A stretch of DNA of 64,000 nucleotides, taken from positions 398,199,939-398,263,938 of the forward strand of contig NC_081406.1 of the NCBI RefSeq assembly GCF_030272615.1, read 5' to 3'. This stretch comes from Cryptomeria japonica (lineage: Eukaryota > Streptophyta > Pinopsida > Cupressales > Cupressaceae). Of this stretch, positions 59,528-64,000 are shown piece after piece. Numbering within the stretch: position 1 is the first letter of the stretch; every line of letters starts with the position of its first letter. Made by a program: the position numbers and the translations under genes. Under the pieces are notes generated by a model. It was not told the DNA's origin, did no database searches, and was given only the letters and a program-made list of their open reading frames with translations.

Positions 59528-62500
59528 CTAAAATAAATAAGAATATAGTTCTCTCATCTTTGCTACATCCTCCCAAGTCGCTGAGGTCTCATCATTTGGG
59601 TCCCATAGGACCCTTACCTGGTCGATGGTATGACCCCTGAGGATCAAATCCTGACATTGAAGAATGCGCACAGGCTCCATGGAAAGTTGCCCGTCCTCGA
59701 CTTGCAAAGAGTTCCAATCAAAAACATGTGTCACATCTGGATGATAAGGTCAAAGAACTAAAACATGAAAGAAATAGTGGATGCGGGATAGACTCGGTGG
59801 CAAGGCAAGACGATAGGCAATAGGTCCTATCCTCTCAAGGATCTCAAAAGGTCCAACAAACTGAGGCGCCAACTTAGATCCCTTTCCATAACAGATCAGA
59901 CTCTTCCATGGACGCACTCTCAAAAACACATGATCGCCAACAGAAAACTGACGATCTACCCTATGAGCATCTACATACTTCTTCTGTCTATCCTATGCTG
60001 CTACTAAATGCTCATGAATCCTATCTACCTACTGCTCCATCTCCTAAAGAATATCTAGTCCTATAAGCACCCTGACCTCTAATCGATCCAAACTCAAAGG
60101 AGTGCGGCAAGGATGACCATATAATGCCTGAAAGGGGGACATACCTATGGAGCTATGATAACCATTTATATAAGAAAACTCCACTAGATATATATAGTCC
60201 TCCCAGCGTGACTGTTGGTCCATCACATACATGCGAAGCATGTCCTCTAATACCTGATTCACTCTCTCTGTTTGACCATCTATCTCTGGATGATAAGCTG
60301 AACTAAAATTCAACTAAGTCCCCAAAGCATGCTGAAGTGAGGTCCACAATGCTGAGGTAAAGATAGGATCTCTATTAGATATGATCCACCTTGAAATCCC
60401 ATGCAATCTCACTACTTCTTCTAAGAAGACTCGTGCCACCACTACTATTGTGTAGGAAGCTCGAATAGGAACAAAATGAGAAACCTTAGTCAGTCTATCA
60501 ACTATGACCATGATGGCATCATGACGACATGAAGATACAAGAAAACCACTGAAATCCATGGAAATGATATCCCATTTCCAATCCGGTACTAGATTAGGCT
60601 GCAAAAGCCCTGCTAGGTGCTGATGCTCTGCCTTCACTTGCCGACACTCTAAACACTTCGACACAAAATAAGCAATGTCATGTTTCATACCCGCCCAACG
60701 ATAAATCTATCTAAGGTCTATGTGCATCTTCATGACACCTAGATGTGCCGAATAAGGTGCACGATGGGCCTCGATCATGATCAAAACACGAAGACCCTCC
60801 AAAGGAGGTACATAGATCTATCCATGGTGATGAAGAAGTCCATCTGCCTCAAGGTTATACCCAGAAAATCTACCCTCTAAAGGCCTTCCGGACTCTATCA
60901 CAGCTCTAACATCCTGATACCAAGTATCCTAAGGAAGAACTCCAAGAATTCTCTCTCTCAAGTCTACTCCAAGGGATAATGCTGAAACTTTATGCCGCCT
61001 ACGACTCAAAGCATCTGCTACTACATTCTCTTTGCCCTAAATATAACAAACCTCAAAATCATATTCGCAGAAGAATTGCATCCATCTTCGCTATTGAGCA
61101 TTCAAGTTTGGCTATGTGAATATATACTACAAACTGCGGTGATCACTATGTAGCTCAAACCGATGCCCTAACAGGAAATGCCACCATCGAACCAAAGCAT
61201 GAACTACAGCTACCAACTCTAAATCATGAACTGGATATTTCAACTCATGGTTGTTGAGTTTGTGAGACTCATAAGCAACCAAACGTCCATCCTGCATAAG
61301 TACTGCACCAATACCTTCCAAAGAGGCATCTGTGCATACCATAAAATCTCCAGATGGATCAGGGACTGCCAAAATTGAAGCACTGACAAGGAGTTCCTTC
61401 AAGGTCTTAAAAGTTTCTTCACACTGTTCTGACCAAACAAACTTCTTCCCTTTTCTTTGAAGAGAAGTAATCAGGTGACCTATCCAGGAAAAGCCTTCAA
61501 CAAAGCAACGGTAATATCTGGCCAAACCCATAAAATGCCTAACTTCTGAAATGTTGGTCGGCACTGGCCAATCAACAATGGCTTGGATATTTGAAGGATC
61601 CATAGATATACCTTCTCCCAAAACCACATGACCAAGATAGTTCACCTCAGTCTGGAAGAAGTCACACTTTGCTAAATTGGCATAGAGTTGATTTTCCCTT
61701 AAGCACTGCAGTACCTGACGTAAGTGACCCTCATGCTCCTCCACAGATCTAGAATAAATTAGAATGTCATCCAAGAATACAATGACAAAATGATCAAGGT
61801 AGGTGTGAAAAACCCCATTCATTAAGCTCATGAAAATTGAAGGCGCGTTCATCAACCCGAATGGCACCACTATGAACTCATAGTGACCATAATGAGTACG
61901 AAATGCTATCTTATGAATGTCTACATCCTGAATGCGTAACTGATGGTATCTAGATTTCAAGTCAATCTTAGAGAATGCCTTGGCTCCCTTAACCTGATAA
62001 AAAAGGTCATCTATACAAGGCAATGAATATCTATTATGGATGGTTACCTTATTCAGCTATCGGTAATCAATGCATAACCAAAGAGAACCATCTTTCTTCT
62101 TAACAAAGATAATAGGCGCACCCCAAGGGGAAACACTAGGATGAATGAATCCCTTGGCCACTAATTCTTCTATCTGCAATTTCAACTCGCTTAAATCCTG
62201 AGTAGTCATCCGATATGGAGCTCTCGAAATAGGATCTGCACCAAGAACCAAATCTACACGAAATTCTATATCTCACTTTGGAGGCATACCAGGAATATCC
62301 AATGGAAACACATCTGCATACTCTCTAAGAATAGGGTGACTATCAAGAGTGATTTCTCACCTCTCTGACTCATCCAATTCCTCAAGAGTGATTGCAAAAA
62401 GCTGACATCCTCTATGCATGCACCGCTTAAGTTGCATAGCGGAGATCATACGCAGGGATATCGGTCTCTGTACTCCAACAATCTCCACTTCTTTGCCAAG

Positions 62501-63491
62501 GTCATCTAAACACACTACTATCTTCTTGCGACAATCTACACGAGCACTGTGAGATGATTGCCAATCCATCCCCAATACAACTCCATAAGATCCCAAAGGA
62601 ATAACCTGAAGGTCAACTAAAGTAACTATGGTTCCTAATTTCAACTCACAACTGGGAATAAAGGTAGCTATAGAAACACAGACACCTGTAGCCAACTCTA
62701 CTTGCCACCTATCCGCCTGCTTAGCAGACGTAAGTCCGCACCACTCCACAATGGATGAAGAAATAAAAGAATCAGAAGCTCCAGAATCGAAAAGTACAGA
62801 GATAGTGGTTCCATGCAACATACTTGCTGCCTCAATGACTATACCCTGATGATCAGCTTGGCGGTCATCTACCCCTGCAAATACTCTATGGGACCTCCCT
62901 GCATCTCCTACTATAGGTTCAGATGCTGCTGGCCTCTGACTACCTGTGTTGTGGACATTTTGAGGACACTGTGCAGCTCTATGACCAAACTGCCCACAAG
63001 AGAAGCAAGCTCCTCTATTACCTATCAGTCCACTAGATTGCTGGAAACTTCCCTGGCTAGGGGCGTAAGATGCACTCTGCGAGGCCTGCCCTGTAGGGCC
63101 CTATTTGCCCCTCTACCAGTTCCTACCCTTCTTATACTAAGAATTGCCACCTTGTTGGCCTTGGAACTATTTTGGTTTTGATTGTTGTTGCTGTTGTTGC
63201 ACACTCTTAGCAGGTGCTTGAGGAGTTCTAAATGGTGCAGCTAACTGCGACTGATTTCCCTGAGCTTTATTTCCACTGGTAGGTGCACTTCCTATCTGTA
63301 CACCTGTCTGACCACCAAGAGCATGAATAAGGTTCAACTCAACTATTCTGGCCTTCGCCATGACTATCACCATTGAAGCTGGATTGAATAGCCTCACACC
63401 TCCACTGATACGGTCGTTCAAACCTCTTAGGAAATGTTGGACAAGCATAGCCTCTTCAGTACCAATTCCGACGTATTGTTTGAGCTCATAG
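59528..63491 (-). pseudogene. Chr-3 gag-pol: single Gypsy frame, N-terminally cut, with 19 stops
   Basis: One minus-strand frame of about 1,320 codons runs from 63491 to the natural stop at 59528 with no frameshift. In order: gag C-half (YELKQYVGIGTEEAMLVQHF near 63440-63488); zinc knuckle CFSCGQFGHRAAQC near 62968-63010; protease VLFDSGASDSFIS near 62790; RT with [10 protein letters not shown] near 61756-61785; RNase H with [18 protein letters not shown] near 61330; integrase with KCLECRQVKAEHQ near 60640, the SNRDPIF block near 60374 (catalytic Asp changed to Asn) and YHPEIDGQTERVN near 60280; tail PVRILQCQDLILRG... ATWEDV, like the chromodomain region. Premature stops: 16 TAG, 3 TGA, no TAA. 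TAGs sit where Gypsy relatives have Gln. Dead copy. Confidence 0.9.
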
Positions 63492-64000
63492 TGTCATGCC
63501 CAAACTTTTGGGCACAAACAGAATAATTTTTTTTTTTAAATACTTAACCTAGTACAACTAACTTATTAAAATGATGCAAAACTAGTTTAGTCTTAACTAT
63601 GTTTTTGAGTGAATCTAACCACTAAGCCAATTTGGCAAAATAAAACATCTAAGTTACAAGTGGATTAAAAATCTCCAACAAAATAAATATTGTCTTCCAT
63701 TAATAAATAATTAAACTCACTTAACAAATAATCTCAAAATTAATTGATTAATAATCTCTTATAGTTCTTTAATTACCTAGGGTCTAAATAAATTGTCCTG
63801 GTTATTAGATTAAACAAACCTATTAAATAAAATTTCCATAAATTAAAATACCTTAAAATTTAAAATTTAAAAGGGCCAACTTGACCCTACATATATCATT
63901 TTATTTTCCCCAAGGGTTTATCCTACCCAAGAGTTTTAAAATCTTCTTATTAGAATGCTGCTAAATTCATTTAATAATTAAAAGTGCATTACTTAATTTA
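63492..64000 (-). repeat. Chr-4: end of another Gypsy-type LTR, runs off the window
   Basis: Chr-3 gag stops at 63491 and TGTCATGCCCAAACTTTTGG begins at 63492, resembling the TGTAATGCCCCACTAGG terminus of the Chr-3 LTR and followed by a similar 'aataatttttttttt' stretch. It is therefore an LTR of a related but distinct element inserted into Chr-3. The left TSD half would be CATAG (63487-63491). No coding sequence is seen. Confidence 0.6.

Larger units (their letters stand above)
55836..63491 (-). mobile_element. Chr-3: Gypsy chromovirus-type element, 3' LTR plus most of the interior
   Basis: The 3' LTR is 55836-59492 (3.66 kb), with a polypurine tract at 59493-59509 and gag-pol at 59528-63491. 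It inserted into Sir-5 and is itself cut at 63492 by Chr-4, so the gag N-terminus, primer site and 5' LTR are outside the window. Domain order protease, RT, RNase H, integrase is Gypsy-type. The chromodomain-like tail and very long LTR fit the Tekay/Del group of plant chromoviruses (inference from family knowledge). The expected left half of its TSD is CTTCA (55831-55835). Confidence 0.88.

Noticed and set aside
63492-64000. The 5' LTR of Chr-3 itself
   Set aside because: Gag is cut in mid-domain with no 5' leader or primer site before it, and the sequence after the first ten bases differs from the Chr-3 3' LTR.

Overview
The window looks like gene-free heterochromatin from a plant nuclear genome, most likely a seed plant with a large repeat-rich genome. 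It is AT-rich. I found no host protein gene, rRNA, tRNA or CRISPR array. Almost everything recognisable is LTR-retrotransposon sequence: Copia elements with Sirevirus-like features (initiator-Met-tRNA primer site, several polypurine tracts, long LTRs), Gypsy chromovirus-type elements with LTRs of about 2.6-3.7 kb, and four copies of a non-autonomous LTR family that encodes a gag-like protein and a second large protein but no polymerase. The species cannot be named from this sequence. Labels used below (Sir = Sirevirus-like Copia, Chr = chromovirus-like Gypsy, NAG = non-autonomous gag family) are mine.

Layout. 1-1692: 3' part of a Sirevirus-type LTR (Sir-1). 1693-6114: two chromovirus-type LTRs in opposite orientation (Chr-1 minus, Chr-2 plus); Chr-1 contains a 400-bp TA-rich microsatellite. 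6115-7285: nothing recognised. 7291-14684: NAG-1 (minus), with target-site duplication (TSD) ATAAT. 15228-40329: NAG-2 (minus), opened by two later insertions: NAG-3 (18322-25571, minus) and Sir-2 (26977-38019, plus). Sir-2 in turn carries NAG-4 (30343-37091, minus) inside its 3' LTR. All four of these nested elements still show 5-bp TSDs, exact or with one C/T difference, so the insertion order can be read. 40508-41695: a diverged 700-bp tandem duplication. 41812-50850: a Sirevirus-type LTR (Sir-3) split by a structurally complete Copia element, Sir-4 (42059-49665, TSD GTTTT). 50960-55835: the 3' part of a minus-strand Copia, Sir-5, cut by Chr-3. 55836-63491: minus-strand chromovirus Chr-3, whose gag is cut at 63492 by another LTR (Chr-4) that runs off the window.

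How the parts relate. Sir-4 and Chr-3 each keep one continuous reading frame of more than 1,300 codons with no frameshift, broken only by stop codons. Sir-4 has eight premature stops, all TAG; Chr-3 has 16 TAG and 3 TGA, with no TAA in either. Nearly all are explained by C-to-T change at CAG/CTG and CG sites, the signature of plant CHG and CG methylation. The NAG copies share LTR ends, primer site, polypurine motif and a C-tract motif with the Copia elements, so they were probably moved by Sirevirus enzymes supplied in trans. Their four-zinc-knuckle gag-like ORF1 and roughly 1,000-residue ORF2 of unrecognised function are the best candidate here for something undescribed.
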